A stretch of DNA of 64,000 nucleotides from Virgibacillus doumboii (GTDB taxonomy: Bacteria; Bacillota; Bacilli; Bacillales; Amphibacillaceae). A model generated the notes under the pieces. That model searched no databases and was not told the origin of the DNA. It was given only the letters and a program-made list of their open reading frames with translations. Positions 18,740 to 28,981 of this stretch are shown piece after piece. A program made the translations under genes and the position numbers. The stretch lies in contig NZ_CADCWQ010000001.1 in NCBI RefSeq assembly GCF_902806455.1, positions 1,426,001 to 1,490,000 of the forward strand, written 5' to 3'. The stretch's first letter is position 1, and every line of letters begins with the position of its first letter.

Positions 18740-21016
18740 ATGAAAAACAGAGGCAGAATCGTTGCCTTTTTCCTGATTGTATTAATTTTTGCGGGAACAA
18801 TTGGGACAACGATAACAGGAATTACAAAAGATATTAATTTAGGTTTGGACCTTCAGGGCGGTTTTGAGATCTTGTATAAAGTAGAGCCAGTTGAAGAAGA
18901 CAAGGAAACCGACCGACAATTACTCGAATCAACAGTACGTATACTTAATGAACGTGTAAATGAATTAGGTATCAGTGAAGCAAATATTAATATCGAAGGC
19001 GAGGACAGGATTAGGGTACAACTTGCCGGTATAGATAATCCGGAAGAAGCAAGAGAAATTCTATCAACTTCCGCTCGTGTGACGTTCAGGAATGTTGATG
19101 ATGAGCTGTTGATGGATGGAAGTGCTCTGGTTGAAGGTGGTGCCAAACAGGATTTTTCGCAACAGACTAACGAGCCAATCGTTACATTACAATTGAAGAG
19201 TGCGGAACAGTTTCGTGAAATAACAAGTAAACTGGCTGCCAAATATGACCCAACTGTTCCTTTTCCACAACGGGAAGATTTACTTGTCATTTGGATGGAT
19301 TACGAAAAAGGTGACTCATTTAAAGAGGAAGTAAAGAAAGAAGATCCGAAGTATGTCTCGGCAGCTGGTGTTGATGAAACTTTAAATACAACGAATGTTA
19401 TGATTGAAGGCAATTTCACCGTCGAGTCTGCTCAGCGTCTTGCGGATATCATTAATGCTGGTTCATTGCCAGCCAACATGACAGAGCTTTATTCAAACAC
19501 AGTAGGTGCACAGTTTGGTGAGAAGGCACTTGACAAAACAGTTTTTGCCGGGATTGTCGGTATTAGTTTAATTTTCTTATTTATGATTGTAGTGTATCGT
19601 TTTCCTGGATTGATTGCAGCGATTAATTTAAGTATTTATATCTACCTGGTGTTATTGGTTTTTGAATTGATGAATGGTGTACTAACCTTACAAGGGATTG
19701 CTGCATTGATCCTCGGTGTCGGTATGGCAGTGGACGCCAATGTCATCACATTTGAACGAATCAAGGAAGAGATCAGGGAAGGTAAGTCACTATTTGCCTC
19801 GTTTAAGGCCGGAACAGCAAACTCGTTACGGGCAATTGTTGATGCAAATATTACAACAATACTGGCAGCTATTGTTCTGTTTATATTCGGTACCAGCTCA
19901 GTTAAAGGGTTTGCGACAATGCTGATTCTCAGTATTTTAGTAAGTTTCTTAACGGCCGTTTATGGAACACGATTACTATTGTCACTCTGGGTGAGAACCA
20001 AAGCACTGAAAAATCGCCCGGGCTGGTTTGGAATTAAGAAAAAAGATATTAAAGATATAGCGGATTCAACCGAATATGAACCTAAAGTGTTTAACCGTGA
20101 GCTTAACATTGTTAAAAATCGGAAGAAATTTTTCATTGCATCATCGTTAATGGTGATTATTGGTGGTATTTCTCTGGGAATATTCCAATTGAATCCGGGA
20201 ATTGATTTTACCGCAGGCTCAAGAATTCAACTGTCTGCAGAGCAGAGTTTGACCACAGAGGAAATTGAAAATGGTCTGGAAGAACTGAATCTTGAAGCGA
20301 AATCAGTTGTTTTAACAGGAAATAATAATGAGGGTGCTGTTCTCAGGTATGACAAAGTAATTGATGAAGATCGAATTGCAGATATCCAATCCTATTTTGG
20401 TGAGAACTTTAATGCAGACACAAGTGTAAGTATTGTGTCGCCAATAGTCGGAGAAGAACTTGTCAAAAATGCTTTATATGCATTGGGGATTGCTACAATC
20501 GGTATGATTATTTATGTTACGTTCCGATTTGAGCTGTTCTTTGGTATAACAGCAATTATTGCGTTGATTCACGATACCTTTTTCATACTGGCTATTTTCA
20601 GTATCACCGGTCTCGAATTTGATGTAACGATTGTCGCAGCAATTTTGACGATTATTGGGTATTCGATTAACGATACAATTGTAACCTTTGACCGAATACG
20701 AGAGAATTTGCGTAAGAAAAAACGAGTTAAGTCATTCGGTGAGCTTGCCAAAATAGTTAATAGAAGTCTAGTACAAACATTAACACGAAGTATCAATACA
20801 ACAGTTACTACGCTGATTGCGGTTCTGGCATTTTTATTCCTCGGTGCACAATCAATAGCCGGATTTGCAATTGCACTTGCGGTTGGTTTAATTGCTGGTA
20901 CTTATTCTTCGCTTTTCCTGGCATCTCAACTTTGGTTAGTATGGCGCGGGAACAATATTAAGAAGAAACCGGTTGTATTTGCTAAAAAGAAACGTACCGA
21001 AGGACCACAGGTATAA
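18740..21016 (+). CDS. secDF: Protein translocase fusion SecDF
   Basis: SecD and SecF fused in one chain of 758 residues. This membrane protein uses the proton gradient to pull secreted proteins from the Sec channel. ATG 18740 (MKNRGRIVAFF) is chosen over TTG 18731, which lies only 3 bases after the GGGAGG site. SecD half: helix 1, LGLDLQGGFEILY, a large extracellular domain and five helices including GVGMAVDANVITFERIKEE. SecF half starts near 450: LNPGIDFTAGSRIQL and GYSINDTIVTFDRIREN. Twelve helices expected. yajC is at 14.0 kb. Confidence 0.97.
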   Translation: MKNRGRIVAFFLIVLIFAGTIGTTITGITKDINLGLDLQGGFEILYKVEPVEEDKETDRQLLESTVRILNERVNELGISEANINIEGEDRIRVQLAGIDNPEEAREILSTSARVTFRNVDDELLMDGSALVEGGAKQDFSQQTNEPIVTLQLKSAEQFREITSKLAAKYDPTVPFPQREDLLVIWMDYEKGDSFKEEVKKEDPKYVSAAGVDETLNTTNVMIEGNFTVESAQRLADIINAGSLPANMTELYSNTVGAQFGEKALDKTVFAGIVGISLIFLFMIVVYRFPGLIAAINLSIYIYLVLLVFELMNGVLTLQGIAALILGVGMAVDANVITFERIKEEIREGKSLFASFKAGTANSLRAIVDANITTILAAIVLFIFGTSSVKGFATMLILSILVSFLTAVYGTRLLLSLWVRTKALKNRPGWFGIKKKDIKDIADSTEYEPKVFNRELNIVKNRKKFFIASSLMVIIGGISLGIFQLNPGIDFTAGSRIQLSAEQSLTTEEIENGLEELNLEAKSVVLTGNNNEGAVLRYDKVIDEDRIADIQSYFGENFNADTSVSIVSPIVGEELVKNALYALGIATIGMIIYVTFRFELFFGITAIIALIHDTFFILAIFSITGLEFDVTIVAAILTIIGYSINDTIVTFDRIRENLRKKKRVKSFGELAKIVNRSLVQTLTRSINTTVTTLIAVLAFLFLGAQSIAGFAIALAVGLIAGTYSSLFLASQLWLVWRGNNIKKKPVVFAKKKRTEGPQV

Positions 21017-21024
21017 ATAAAATT

Positions 21025-21060
21025 AAACCCCTGTTGCTTTAGAAGCTTCAGGGGTTTTCT
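21025..21060 (+). terminator. Terminator after secDF
   Basis: A 9-bp stem AAACCCCTG / CAGGGGTTT extended by TTGCTT/GAAGCT pairing in the loop, followed by TTTTCTG. Confidence 0.85.
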
Positions 21061-21129
21061 GAATGGTTAGTTATATGAAAAAAAGGGTATTTTAGTTAGC
21101 GAAAGATTTTTAAAGAGGAGGAATTAAAT

Positions 21130-21453
21130 TTGCGAGGTCAATCTTATGTTATATTAGCGCTTATCTTCGTCATTATTGTTGCTATTTTTGCAGTTATTAA
21201 TGTTGATCCTGTTGAAGTGAACTATTTATTTGGCAGCGGTGAAGCACCATTAATACTGGTGATTCTATTCTCTGTGCTAATGGGAGGAATAATAACCGCA
21301 GCAGTTGGGTTAGTGAGAATGATTCATCTGCAGCGGGAGCGAAAATCCCTTTTGGCTGAAAACAAGCGGTTAATAGATACTTTAGAAAGTCATCAGTTGT
21401 TGGATGAAGTCGATACCAATAATCAAGATGCTAATGATTCAGAAGAAAAATAA
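21130..21453 (+). CDS. LapA-domain (DUF1049) membrane protein, YrvD-like
   Basis: 107 residues from TTG 21130 (RBS AGAGGAGG, nine bases before). Two membrane helices (6-24, with AIFAVINVDPVEVNYLFG after it, and 39-62) are followed by a charged coiled-coil-like tail (RERKSLLAENKRLIDTLE). This is the lipopolysaccharide-assembly protein A domain, common as small proteins in Firmicutes with unknown role. It lies between secDF and recJ, as yrvD does in B. subtilis. Confidence 0.85.
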   Translation: MRGQSYVILALIFVIIVAIFAVINVDPVEVNYLFGSGEAPLILVILFSVLMGGIITAAVGLVRMIHLQRERKSLLAENKRLIDTLESHQLLDEVDTNNQDANDSEEK

Positions 21454-21458
21454 CCTGA

Positions 21459-21487
21459 TTGCGACCCTTGGCTTACTCTAGTATAAT
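21459..21487 (+). promoter_or_regulatory. Probable sigma-A promoter of recJ
   Basis: TTGCGA (21459-21464), 17-base spacer, perfect TATAAT (21482-21487), 21 bases before the recJ start. A short leader is implied. Confidence 0.6.
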
Positions 21488-21508
21488 AGATTGGTCAGGG
21501 GTGAAGTT

Positions 21509-23836
21509 ATGTTACGGAGCAAGACAAAATGGAATTTTTTAGATATAAACAGTGAATCAATTTGGGATTTGAATGAAATATCCCCACTTGTTAAAGAACT
21601 TTTAGTGCAGCGGGGAATTAATTCTTCGGAAGCAGCACGAGAATTCTTGTCACCAGATTTGGCAAATTTACATAATCCCTTAGGGCTAAGCGGAATCGAA
21701 AAGGCAACAGATCGGGTACATAAAGCGATAGCCGAAAAAGAAAAAGTCCTTGTTTTCGGTGATTATGATGCAGATGGTGTTTCTTCAACAACCGTTTTGT
21801 TAGAGGCATTACAGGAACTGGGTGCCGACTGTGAGTATTATATACCAAACCGATTTACAGAAGGATACGGACCAAATGAGGATGCATTTAAAGCGGCAGC
21901 TGAAAATGGATTCAGTTTAATCATTACGGTTGATACCGGAATCGCGGCCGATCATGAAGCAACCATTGCAAAAGAGCTGGGAATTGACTTGATCATTACG
22001 GATCATCATGAACCACAGGAAGAACTGCCTGATGCTTATACAATCATTCATCCAAAATGCTCACCGGACTATTTATTTAAAGAGCTGGCAGGTGTGGGTG
22101 TAGCATTTAAATTCGCTGAGCATTTGCTTGGTTATTTTCCAAAACAATTCCTTGATTTGGCAGCTATTGGAACGATTGCCGATCTTGTTCCACTCGTTAA
22201 TGAGAACAGGATACTTGCTTATTACGGACTTAAGACTTTATCAACAACCGGGCGACCGGGGCTGATTGCACTTAAAAAAGTATGTAATATTACCGGCAAT
22301 GTAAATGAAGAGGATATTGGTTTTAAAATAGGACCAAGAATTAATGCGGTTGGCCGATTACAGGACGCTGATCTGGCTGTCCAGCTTATGTTGGCCGATG
22401 ATCAGGAGGAAGCAGATCACATAGCTGAAATGGTTCAATCATTAAATCAGGAGCGTCAAAAAATAGTCAGTGATATTGTAAAAGAAGCTGATAAGATGGT
22501 TGGTTCTATTGATGAACAAGGAGTAATTGTCGTTGCAAAAGAAGGCTGGAACCAGGGTGTACTTGGTATTGTAGCATCGAACCTTGTACGGAAATATGAT
22601 CGCCCAGCTATCGTCCTCAGTATATTACCGGAAACGAATCAGGTAAAAGGGTCCGCCAGAAGTATTCCTGCATTTGATTTATTTGCAAATTGCATGAAAA
22701 TAAGGGATGTTTTCACTCATTTTGGAGGGCATTCTCAGGCTGCAGGTATGACCTTGCCGCTGGAAAATTTGAATACCCTGCAATCAGAGCTTAACAAAAT
22801 AATCAGTCAGCAGCTATCGAAAGAAGATTTCGCACAGGAAATTGAGGTTAGTAAGACAATTGCTGTTCCGGAAGTTAACGAAGAAATTGTTAACGAGATT
22901 AGCCAGCTGGCACCATTCGGTATGGCGAATCCAAAGCCGATTTTCCATTTGAAGCACATCCCATCCGATGTACGACAAATAGGAAATATGAAAAAACATT
23001 TGAAAATGCAATTTAAACAGGACAATACATATATTGATGGAATAGCTTTTGGCTTAGGAAATCTATATGATTATATTTCTCCGATGACTCCTGTCTCTGT
23101 TGCTGGTGAACTTGGTATTAATGAATGGAACGGGAATAAGAAGGTTCAAATCGTTGTTCAGGATATGAAAATTGAGGACAAGCAGCTCTTTGATCATCGT
23201 GGAAAAAAGGGATTTGATATTACCCCTTTTGTGAATCAGGATACAAGCCACATTGCTGTGCATTATACGGTGCTGAATGACCGAAGCGGGATTCCTGATC
23301 ATGTTACATGTATTACCTATGAATCTGACATTAGTATGCTTGATCATGCTGATACACTTTATTTGTACGAGCTGCCAAGTAATTTGGAGGATCTTCGGGA
23401 TTTGGTAAGAACAATTAATCCGGTTAATATTCATGTTTGCTTTCAGTTGGAAGATAGTGTTTTCATGAAAGTTTTTCCATCCAGGGAAGATTTTAAATGG
23501 TTGTATGGACTAGTTGCCAAGCGCAGACAAATCGACCTGCAAAAAGAATTACCAATGATTATGGATGCGAAAGCATGGACAAAAGATAGGGTACTATTTA
23601 TGTCCAACGTGTTTTTTGAATTGGAATTTGTTAAAATAGAGAATGGTATTATTAAATATAATCCAAACCCTGTTAAGCAGGATTTGGCTAACTCAAAATT
23701 ATATCAGGAACGGCTTAATCAGGCTGAGATTGAAAAAGTTCTTTATTATTCGACATATGAAGAATTAAAAAACTGGTTTATAACTTGTATTCAAGATGGG
23801 CAAGCACCCAAGGAGGAACTGACGTATGGATTATAA
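21509..23836 (+). CDS. recJ: Single-stranded-DNA exonuclease RecJ
   Basis: 5'-3' single-strand exonuclease in recombination and mismatch repair. 775 residues from ATG 21509, just after AGGGGTGAAG. DHH-family motifs: [12 protein letters not shown] (about 75-85), VDTGIA, ITDHHEP (about 170-176) and the DHHA1 part with [13 protein letters not shown]. The extra C-terminal domain (~200 residues) is as in Bacillus RecJ. It overlaps apt by 11 bases, so the two are probably co-transcribed. Confidence 0.97.
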   Translation: MLRSKTKWNFLDINSESIWDLNEISPLVKELLVQRGINSSEAAREFLSPDLANLHNPLGLSGIEKATDRVHKAIAEKEKVLVFGDYDADGVSSTTVLLEALQELGADCEYYIPNRFTEGYGPNEDAFKAAAENGFSLIITVDTGIAADHEATIAKELGIDLIITDHHEPQEELPDAYTIIHPKCSPDYLFKELAGVGVAFKFAEHLLGYFPKQFLDLAAIGTIADLVPLVNENRILAYYGLKTLSTTGRPGLIALKKVCNITGNVNEEDIGFKIGPRINAVGRLQDADLAVQLMLADDQEEADHIAEMVQSLNQERQKIVSDIVKEADKMVGSIDEQGVIVVAKEGWNQGVLGIVASNLVRKYDRPAIVLSILPETNQVKGSARSIPAFDLFANCMKIRDVFTHFGGHSQAAGMTLPLENLNTLQSELNKIISQQLSKEDFAQEIEVSKTIAVPEVNEEIVNEISQLAPFGMANPKPIFHLKHIPSDVRQIGNMKKHLKMQFKQDNTYIDGIAFGLGNLYDYISPMTPVSVAGELGINEWNGNKKVQIVVQDMKIEDKQLFDHRGKKGFDITPFVNQDTSHIAVHYTVLNDRSGIPDHVTCITYESDISMLDHADTLYLYELPSNLEDLRDLVRTINPVNIHVCFQLEDSVFMKVFPSREDFKWLYGLVAKRRQIDLQKELPMIMDAKAWTKDRVLFMSNVFFELEFVKIENGIIKYNPNPVKQDLANSKLYQERLNQAEIEKVLYYSTYEELKNWFITCIQDGQAPKEELTYGL

Positions 23837-24338
23837 AAAATACATTAAAATTGTTGAAGACTGGCCAAAAGAAGGCATTCAGTTTAAGGATATTACTCCA
23901 TTAATGGATAATGGTAAAGCATTTAAATCTGCTGTAGATGAGATCGTTGAATTTGCAAAGGAAAAAGATATTGACCTTGTGGTGGGACCTGAAGCACGTG
24001 GATTTATCATAGGCTGCCCTGTTTCATATGCGTTGGAGATCGGCTTTGCTCCGGTTAGAAAAGAAGGGAAATTGCCAAGAGAAGTTATTAAAATGGATTA
24101 CGGTCTGGAATATGGCAAAAATGTGCTGACCATCCACAAAGATGCAATAAAACCCGGACAGCGCGTTTTGATTACGGATGATTTACTTGCAACTGGTGGT
24201 ACAATAGAGGCAACGATTCAATTAGTTGAAGAACTCGGCGGAGTTGTTGTCGGCTGTGCATTTTTAATTGAACTTTCCTATCTCAATGGATTGGAAAAAC
24301 TTGAAGGCTATGATGTACTAACCTTGATGAGTTATTGA
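23826..24338 (+). CDS. apt: Adenine phosphoribosyltransferase
   Basis: Salvages adenine to AMP with PRPP. 170 residues. The PRPP-binding loop is [13 protein letters not shown] (about 117-129), and the adenine-site residues lie in [31 protein letters not shown] lies inside the recJ 3' end, ahead of ATG 23826. The conserved recJ-apt-relA order is maintained. Confidence 0.98.
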   Translation: MDYKKYIKIVEDWPKEGIQFKDITPLMDNGKAFKSAVDEIVEFAKEKDIDLVVGPEARGFIIGCPVSYALEIGFAPVRKEGKLPREVIKMDYGLEYGKNVLTIHKDAIKPGQRVLITDDLLATGGTIEATIQLVEELGGVVVGCAFLIELSYLNGLEKLEGYDVLTLMSY

Positions 24339-24356
24339 TTTTCAATAAATATAATT

Positions 24357-24393
24357 GGGTCTGACGAAGCTGTTTGTGTTATTCGTCAGACCT
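24357..24393 (+). terminator. Candidate terminator after apt
   Basis: A 12-bp stem GGGTCTGACGAA / TTCGTCAGACCT with a 13-base loop. The 3' T-run is poor (ACTCATATC), so it may be only partly effective. Confidence 0.55.
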
Positions 24394-24452
24394 ACTCATA
24401 TCACAGATCGATTAAATAACATATAATGTCTAAAATATTTAATAGTTTTTTC

Positions 24453-24481
24453 TTTACATTTATTCAAAAATTTTTAATACT
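24453..24481 (+). promoter_or_regulatory. Possible relA promoter
   Basis: TTTACA (24453-24458), 17-base spacer, AATACT (24476-24481), in an AT-rich stretch 38 bases before relA. Confidence 0.35.
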
Positions 24482-24519
24482 GTTAGAAAGTATTCTCTAC
24501 TACGAATTCGGGTGATTAT

Positions 24520-26721
24520 ATGGCAAAAGAAGATATCTTAACAATTGAAGACGTACTTGGTAAGGCTCGCCGCTATCTTACAGAAGAAGACACGTTGTTT
24601 CTTCGTCGTGCGTATGATTTTGCAGAATCAGCACATAAGGACCAATTCCGAAAATCCGGTGAGTCTTATATTGTTCATCCAGTACAGGTTGCCGGGATTC
24701 TGGTTGAACTTGAAATGGATCCGGAGACAATAGCCGGTGGTTTTTTACATGATGTCGTAGAGGATACAAATGTTAGTCTTGAAGAGTTGGAAGAACACTT
24801 TAACCATGAAGTAGCAATGCTCGTTGATGGAGTTACAAAGCTGGGGAAAATCAAATACAAGTCGAAGGAAGCACTGCAGGCGGAAAATCACCGGAAAATG
24901 TTTGTGGCAATGGCAAATGATATTCGGGTTATTTTGATTAAGCTTGCTGATCGCTTGCACAATATGCGGACACTCAAGCATTTGCCTCCTGAAAAACAAC
25001 GCTTGAAAGCAAATGAAACGCTGGAAATATTTTCCCCGCTGGCACATCGATTAGGTATTTCAACGATTAAGTGGGAACTGGAAGATACAGCATTACGCTA
25101 TTTAAATCCACAGCAATATTATCGTATTGTTCAACTGATGAAACAAAAGCGTGAACAGCGCGAGACTTATATTTCTGATGTAATGAATGAGGTTACAGAC
25201 CAGCTGAAAGATGTCAACATCGAGGCGGATATTTCCGGAAGACCTAAGCACTTATACAGTATATACCGTAAAATGGTGAAGCAAAATAAACAGTTTAATG
25301 AAATATATGATTTATTGGCAGTCCGTATAATTGTTAATAGTATTAAAGACTGTTATGCGGTATTGGGAATTATTCATACGTGCTGGAAGCCGATGCCCGG
25401 CAGATTTAAGGACTATATTGCGATGCCAAAACCGAATTTGTATCAATCACTGCATACAACGGTGATTGGCCCCAAAGGCGATCCGCTTGAGGTACAAATC
25501 CGAACAAAAGATATGCATGAAATTGCCGAATACGGAATCGCAGCACATTGGGCTTATAAAGAAGGACGTCAATTATCCAAGGATAAAAAATCGTTTGAGG
25601 AAAAGTTGACATGGTTCAGGGAAATATTGGAATGGCAAAATGAGACACATGATGCGGAAGAATTCATGGAATCTCTTAAAGTGGATTTATTTGCCGATAT
25701 GGTCTATGTGTTTACACCTAAAGGGGATGTCATTGAACTGCCATCCGGATCAGTGCCACTTGATTTTGCTTATAAGATTCATACAGAAGTCGGGAACCAG
25801 ACTATTGGTGCGAAAATTAACGGCAAAATGGAGCCGCTCGATTATCAATTAAAAAATGGGGACATTATTGAAGTAATGACCTCAAAGCATTCATATGGCC
25901 CATCACAGGATTGGCTGAAAATTACACAAACATCACAGGCAAAAAATAAAATCAAACAATTTTTCAAAAAACAACGGCGGGAAGAAAATATCAGCAAAGG
26001 GAAAGAAGCGGTTGATAAAGAAATCCGTGCACTGGGAATTGAACCGAAAGAAGTTCTGACCCAGGATAATTTAAAACGTATCTATGAGAAATTTAATTTT
26101 ATAAATGAAGATGATATGTATGCTGCTGTTGGGTATCAGGGTATAACAGCTGCCCTGATAGCGACACGTCTGACAGATGAAATCAGACGTACAAAAATGA
26201 AAGAACAAAACCTGGAAGAGACTCTTGAGGAAGTTAAGAGTGACGTACCTAATAAAAAAATCCAGAAGCGAGATTCAGGTGTCAAAGTGGAAGGCGTAGA
26301 TAACCTGTTGGTACGCCTGTCAAAATGCTGTAATCCGGTACCCGGAGATAATATTATTGGGTATATTACAAAGGGCAGGGGAGTATCTGTTCACCGCGCT
26401 GATTGTCCAAACGTTCAGACAGAAGAAGCGAAACAGCGGCGTCTCCATGTTGAATGGGAAAACAGTCAAATAGACAGAAAACAATATCACGTTGACCTTG
26501 AAATATCCGGGTATGATCGTCGTGGATTGTTGAATGAAGTTCTGCAGGCAGTTAATGAAACAAAAACAAATATAACCCATGTTACTGGACGTTCAGACCG
26601 TAATAAAATGGCTATTATCAATATAACGATTTTGATTCATAACACGAACCACTTAAGGAAAATTGTTGATCGTATTAAACAAATTAAAGAAGTTTATACG
26701 GTAACACGAACAATTCACTAG
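24520..26721 (+). CDS. relA: Bifunctional (p)ppGpp synthetase/hydrolase
   Basis: 733-residue Rel enzyme governing the stringent response. The N-terminal hydrolase HD domain has IVHPVQVAG and FLHDVVEDT (HD near 77), with EDxxxD-like residues further on, so hydrolase activity should be intact. The synthetase domain spans about 220-340 ([39 protein letters not shown]). TGS domain near 390-450 ([16 protein letters not shown]), zinc-finger/helical region with KCCNPVPGD, and C-terminal ACT domain (~660-733). The start is ATG 24520 with a weak GGGTGAT site. dtd follows 19 bases on. Confidence 0.98.
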   Translation: MAKEDILTIEDVLGKARRYLTEEDTLFLRRAYDFAESAHKDQFRKSGESYIVHPVQVAGILVELEMDPETIAGGFLHDVVEDTNVSLEELEEHFNHEVAMLVDGVTKLGKIKYKSKEALQAENHRKMFVAMANDIRVILIKLADRLHNMRTLKHLPPEKQRLKANETLEIFSPLAHRLGISTIKWELEDTALRYLNPQQYYRIVQLMKQKREQRETYISDVMNEVTDQLKDVNIEADISGRPKHLYSIYRKMVKQNKQFNEIYDLLAVRIIVNSIKDCYAVLGIIHTCWKPMPGRFKDYIAMPKPNLYQSLHTTVIGPKGDPLEVQIRTKDMHEIAEYGIAAHWAYKEGRQLSKDKKSFEEKLTWFREILEWQNETHDAEEFMESLKVDLFADMVYVFTPKGDVIELPSGSVPLDFAYKIHTEVGNQTIGAKINGKMEPLDYQLKNGDIIEVMTSKHSYGPSQDWLKITQTSQAKNKIKQFFKKQRREENISKGKEAVDKEIRALGIEPKEVLTQDNLKRIYEKFNFINEDDMYAAVGYQGITAALIATRLTDEIRRTKMKEQNLEETLEEVKSDVPNKKIQKRDSGVKVEGVDNLLVRLSKCCNPVPGDNIIGYITKGRGVSVHRADCPNVQTEEAKQRRLHVEWENSQIDRKQYHVDLEISGYDRRGLLNEVLQAVNETKTNITHVTGRSDRNKMAIINITILIHNTNHLRKIVDRIKQIKEVYTVTRTIH

Positions 26722-26740
26722 AAAAAGGGGTACTTTTTAT

Positions 26741-27187
26741 ATGAAGGCTGTTATTCAACGCGCAAATAGTTCCAGTGTATCGGTAGAAGGTGAAATAGTT
26801 GGCGAAATTGACCATGGATTTGTTATCCTTCTTGGTGTAACGCATGATGATACGGAAGAAGATGCATTATACCTGGTTAATAAACTGGTTCATCTTCGCA
26901 TTTTTGAAGATGAAAATGAGAAGATGAACCTATCGTTAAAAGATGTTTCCGGAAAGGTTTTGTCCATCTCCCAATTCACACTGTTTGCTGACACTCGAAA
27001 AGGGAGACGGCCCAATTTTCTTGAAGCAGCTAAACCGGATCATGCAGACAAAATGTACCGCCACTTCAACCAGCTGATTGAAGAGCAGGATGTCCGTGTT
27101 GAAACAGGAAAATTTGGTGAAATGATGAATGTACAGTTAACAAATCAGGGACCGGTAACAATCATTTTGGATAGTAAAGATAAGTAG
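26741..27187 (+). CDS. dtd: D-aminoacyl-tRNA deacylase
   Basis: 148-residue proofreading enzyme that hydrolyses D-aminoacyl-tRNAs and glycyl-tRNA-Ala. Active-site motifs: [17 protein letters not shown] (about 77-93) and the cross-subunit Gly-Pro motif in [12 protein letters not shown]. The start is ATG 26741 after AAAAGGGG. Classic relA-dtd pair. Confidence 0.97.
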   Translation: MKAVIQRANSSSVSVEGEIVGEIDHGFVILLGVTHDDTEEDALYLVNKLVHLRIFEDENEKMNLSLKDVSGKVLSISQFTLFADTRKGRRPNFLEAAKPDHADKMYRHFNQLIEEQDVRVETGKFGEMMNVQLTNQGPVTIILDSKDK

Positions 27188-27195
27188 TTAGGAAG

Positions 27196-27319
27196 AGGTT
27201 GGGACGAAACAAAAATGTGTATCAGAAGATGAAAAATGTGAACTTAGCGGAGCGGTTACACGCACCGTTTTCCAGTTAATTCGTATTTTTCTATTGATAA
27301 AACAATTTTGTCCCAGCCT
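27196..27319. terminator. Large inverted repeat between convergent dtd and the amidase gene
   Basis: The arms AGGTTGGGACGAAAC (27196-27210) and TTTTGTCCCAGCCT (27306-27319) pair over about 14 bp and enclose ~95 bases. It fills the whole gap between two convergent genes and probably stops transcription from both sides. The GGGACAAA-type arm resembles hairpins common between genes of Gram-positive bacteria. Confidence 0.55.
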
Positions 27320-27322
27320 ATT

Positions 27323-28375
27323 CTATTTATTTTTGAAATACTTATTTAACCCGTTTACAATTCCTGTAACCAGTTTTTTCTGATAAGCATTTGTTTGCAG
27401 GATCTGCTCCTTTTTAAGATTGGAGATGAAACCTAATTCGACAAGTATCGATGGTTTGAAATTCTGTCTTATTACGTGAAAATCTCCAAACACTGCACCC
27501 CGATTCCTGGCACCAGATTCTTTTGTTACTTCCTGCAGAACATATTCGGCTAATTTTTGGTTGCTCTCGTCATAGTAATATGCCCCGATTCCGGTTACAT
27601 TCGGCAATGATGGAACACTGTTGTAGTGAATACTTATAAAAGCATCTGCATCGGTTATATTGGTAAGACTTGTTCTGCTTGCCAGTGAAATAAATTCATC
27701 ATTTTTCCTTGTTAGAACAACTTCTGCGCCGAGTGCAGTCAGCTCCTGTTTTAGTTCCTGCATTGTTTTAAAAGTGAAGTCCTTTTCATATGTACCACTT
27801 GCACCGATTGCCCCTACATCACGTCCGCCGTGACCTGCATCAATAACAATTTTCTTGTTGTTAATCCCCTGTTCAGCTGATGATTTATTTTTCTCAACGA
27901 ATTCTTTTAAAAGATAGCCGCTCATTTCTTTGTTCTCAACCCTATACCAGTTGGATTCTTTGGATAGGACATTAAATTCAGTTCCTTTATCGGCAAATCC
28001 ACTAATTTCATAAGTGGCAGATGGTCCTTCACGCAAATGCGTATTGTCCTGTTGAATCGTAATATGTTTTACAGGACTTTTGTTATTTGTTGTTGTTGTA
28101 TTCTCTGATTCTGATGTGTTTCTGATTTTTACATAGTCGGTTGTGACCCAGCCAGTCCCGTCTTCCAATTGAATTTTGACCCAGTTGTTTTGCTCTTCCA
28201 ATATCGGATAAATTTCATCGGTATGTACCTGGTCAATCTGTTCAAAATCAGTACCCGGCCCAGTCCGAACGTTCAGATTATCTGTAGTAATGATTGCTTC
28301 GTTTGCATTTACAGTGGATGAAAAGGCCAGAAATAAAATGCTGAAAAATAATATCGCCGTTTTCTTTACATGCAA
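27323..28375 (-). CDS. N-acetylmuramoyl-L-alanine amidase with two SH3b domains
   Basis: 350 residues. Signal peptide (1-~24, cut near VNA). SH3b domain 1 (~27-85, LNVRTGPGTDFEQIDQV) and SH3b domain 2 (~104-165, THLREGPSATYEISGF) bind cell wall. The catalytic Amidase_3 domain (~175-347) has zinc motifs VIDAGHGGRDVGAIG, the Glu in TYEKDFT, SIHYNS and the catalytic Glu in LVELGFISN. It is secreted and cuts peptide stems from peptidoglycan. The position matches B. subtilis yrvJ. RBS AGGAGGAA lies before the start at 28375. Confidence 0.93.
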   Translation of the reverse strand: MHVKKTAILFFSILFLAFSSTVNANEAIITTDNLNVRTGPGTDFEQIDQVHTDEIYPILEEQNNWVKIQLEDGTGWVTTDYVKIRNTSESENTTTTNNKSPVKHITIQQDNTHLREGPSATYEISGFADKGTEFNVLSKESNWYRVENKEMSGYLLKEFVEKNKSSAEQGINNKKIVIDAGHGGRDVGAIGASGTYEKDFTFKTMQELKQELTALGAEVVLTRKNDEFISLASRTSLTNITDADAFISIHYNSVPSLPNVTGIGAYYYDESNQKLAEYVLQEVTKESGARNRGAVFGDFHVIRQNFKPSILVELGFISNLKKEQILQTNAYQKKLVTGIVNGLNKYFKNK

Positions 28376-28468
28376 TCAAGTTCCTCCTCCAAACAATAGA
28401 TTGATTCTATTTTAATAAAAAGTTTTCAATTAGGCAAAACTAGAATAACTGAGGGAGGAATGTTGCAG

Positions 28469-28642
28469 ATGCGAATACATGATAAACATTGGAACGCGAA
28501 TTCCAGCAACGATATTTATGGGATGAATTTTCACCGGTTTATGGAAATGGAAGATCAGTTCAACCATATGGAAATTGCCGAAGAATTGGGCATTTCGCTT
28601 GGTGAAGTTAAAATGTTGAAGAAAAAGATAACTCGTGCTTGA
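28469..28642 (+). CDS. Small helix-turn-helix protein upstream of hisS (YrzK-like)
   Basis: 57 residues from ATG 28469, ten bases after GGGAGG; ATG 28460 lies too close to that site. The C-terminal part, FNHMEIAEELGISLGEVKMLKKKI, reads as a sigma-factor-like helix-turn-helix. The N-terminal part is Asn/His/Met-rich. B. subtilis has a small gene, yrzK, at this place. The stop codon overlaps the -35 box of the hisS promoter. Function unknown. Confidence 0.65.
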   Translation: MRIHDKHWNANSSNDIYGMNFHRFMEMEDQFNHMEIAEELGISLGEVKMLKKKITRA

Positions 28643-28667
28643 CAATACTCAAGGGAAACATTATGAT
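28639..28667 (+). promoter_or_regulatory. Sigma-A promoter of hisS-aspS
   Basis: Perfect TTGACA (28639-28644), 17-base spacer, TATGAT (28662-28667). Transcription should begin near 28674, at the start of the T-box leader. Confidence 0.85.
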
Positions 28668-28673
28668 AATAGT

Positions 28674-28955
28674 CACTCAATAATCAATTAAAAGTGACAG
28701 ATGGAAAAGAACCAGTGAGGGAAAAAGTAATCGGACAGCATGTGAAAAGAGAGAAAATGTCATCGGCTGAAAACATTTTCACACATTGCCCTGATGAAAG
28801 ACATTCCTTAGGCTCTATATCGAATAGATTGTTTGTAGGTATAGACGTTTTGCAGGCGTTAACTGTGAAGAGCGGATGCAATAATTGCGTCAACCAGGGT
28901 GGCAACGCGGGTTAACTCTCGTCCCTTTTTTAATAGGGGATGAGGGTTTTTTTAT
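28674..28955 (+). ncRNA. T-box leader of hisS-aspS, Asp specifier
   Basis: tRNA-sensing leader. Stem I contains the loop-E strand AGTA (near 28727) and the opposing GAAA followed by candidate specifier GAC (28800-28802) and A. The T-box sequence AGGGTGGCAACGCGG is at 28896-28910. A terminator follows (ACTCTCGTCCC / GGGGATGAGGGT then seven T, 28914-28955). The UGGC acceptor-binding bases need discriminator G73, as in tRNA-Asp and not tRNA-His (C73). Both signals agree on uncharged tRNA-Asp as effector. Confidence 0.92.
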
Positions 28956-28981
28956 GTTATTAAAAAAGAGGGGGTATTGCA

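Noticed and set aside
28694..28915. 73-codon frame within the hisS leader
   Set aside because: The stretch is the T-box RNA; the coding potential is accidental.
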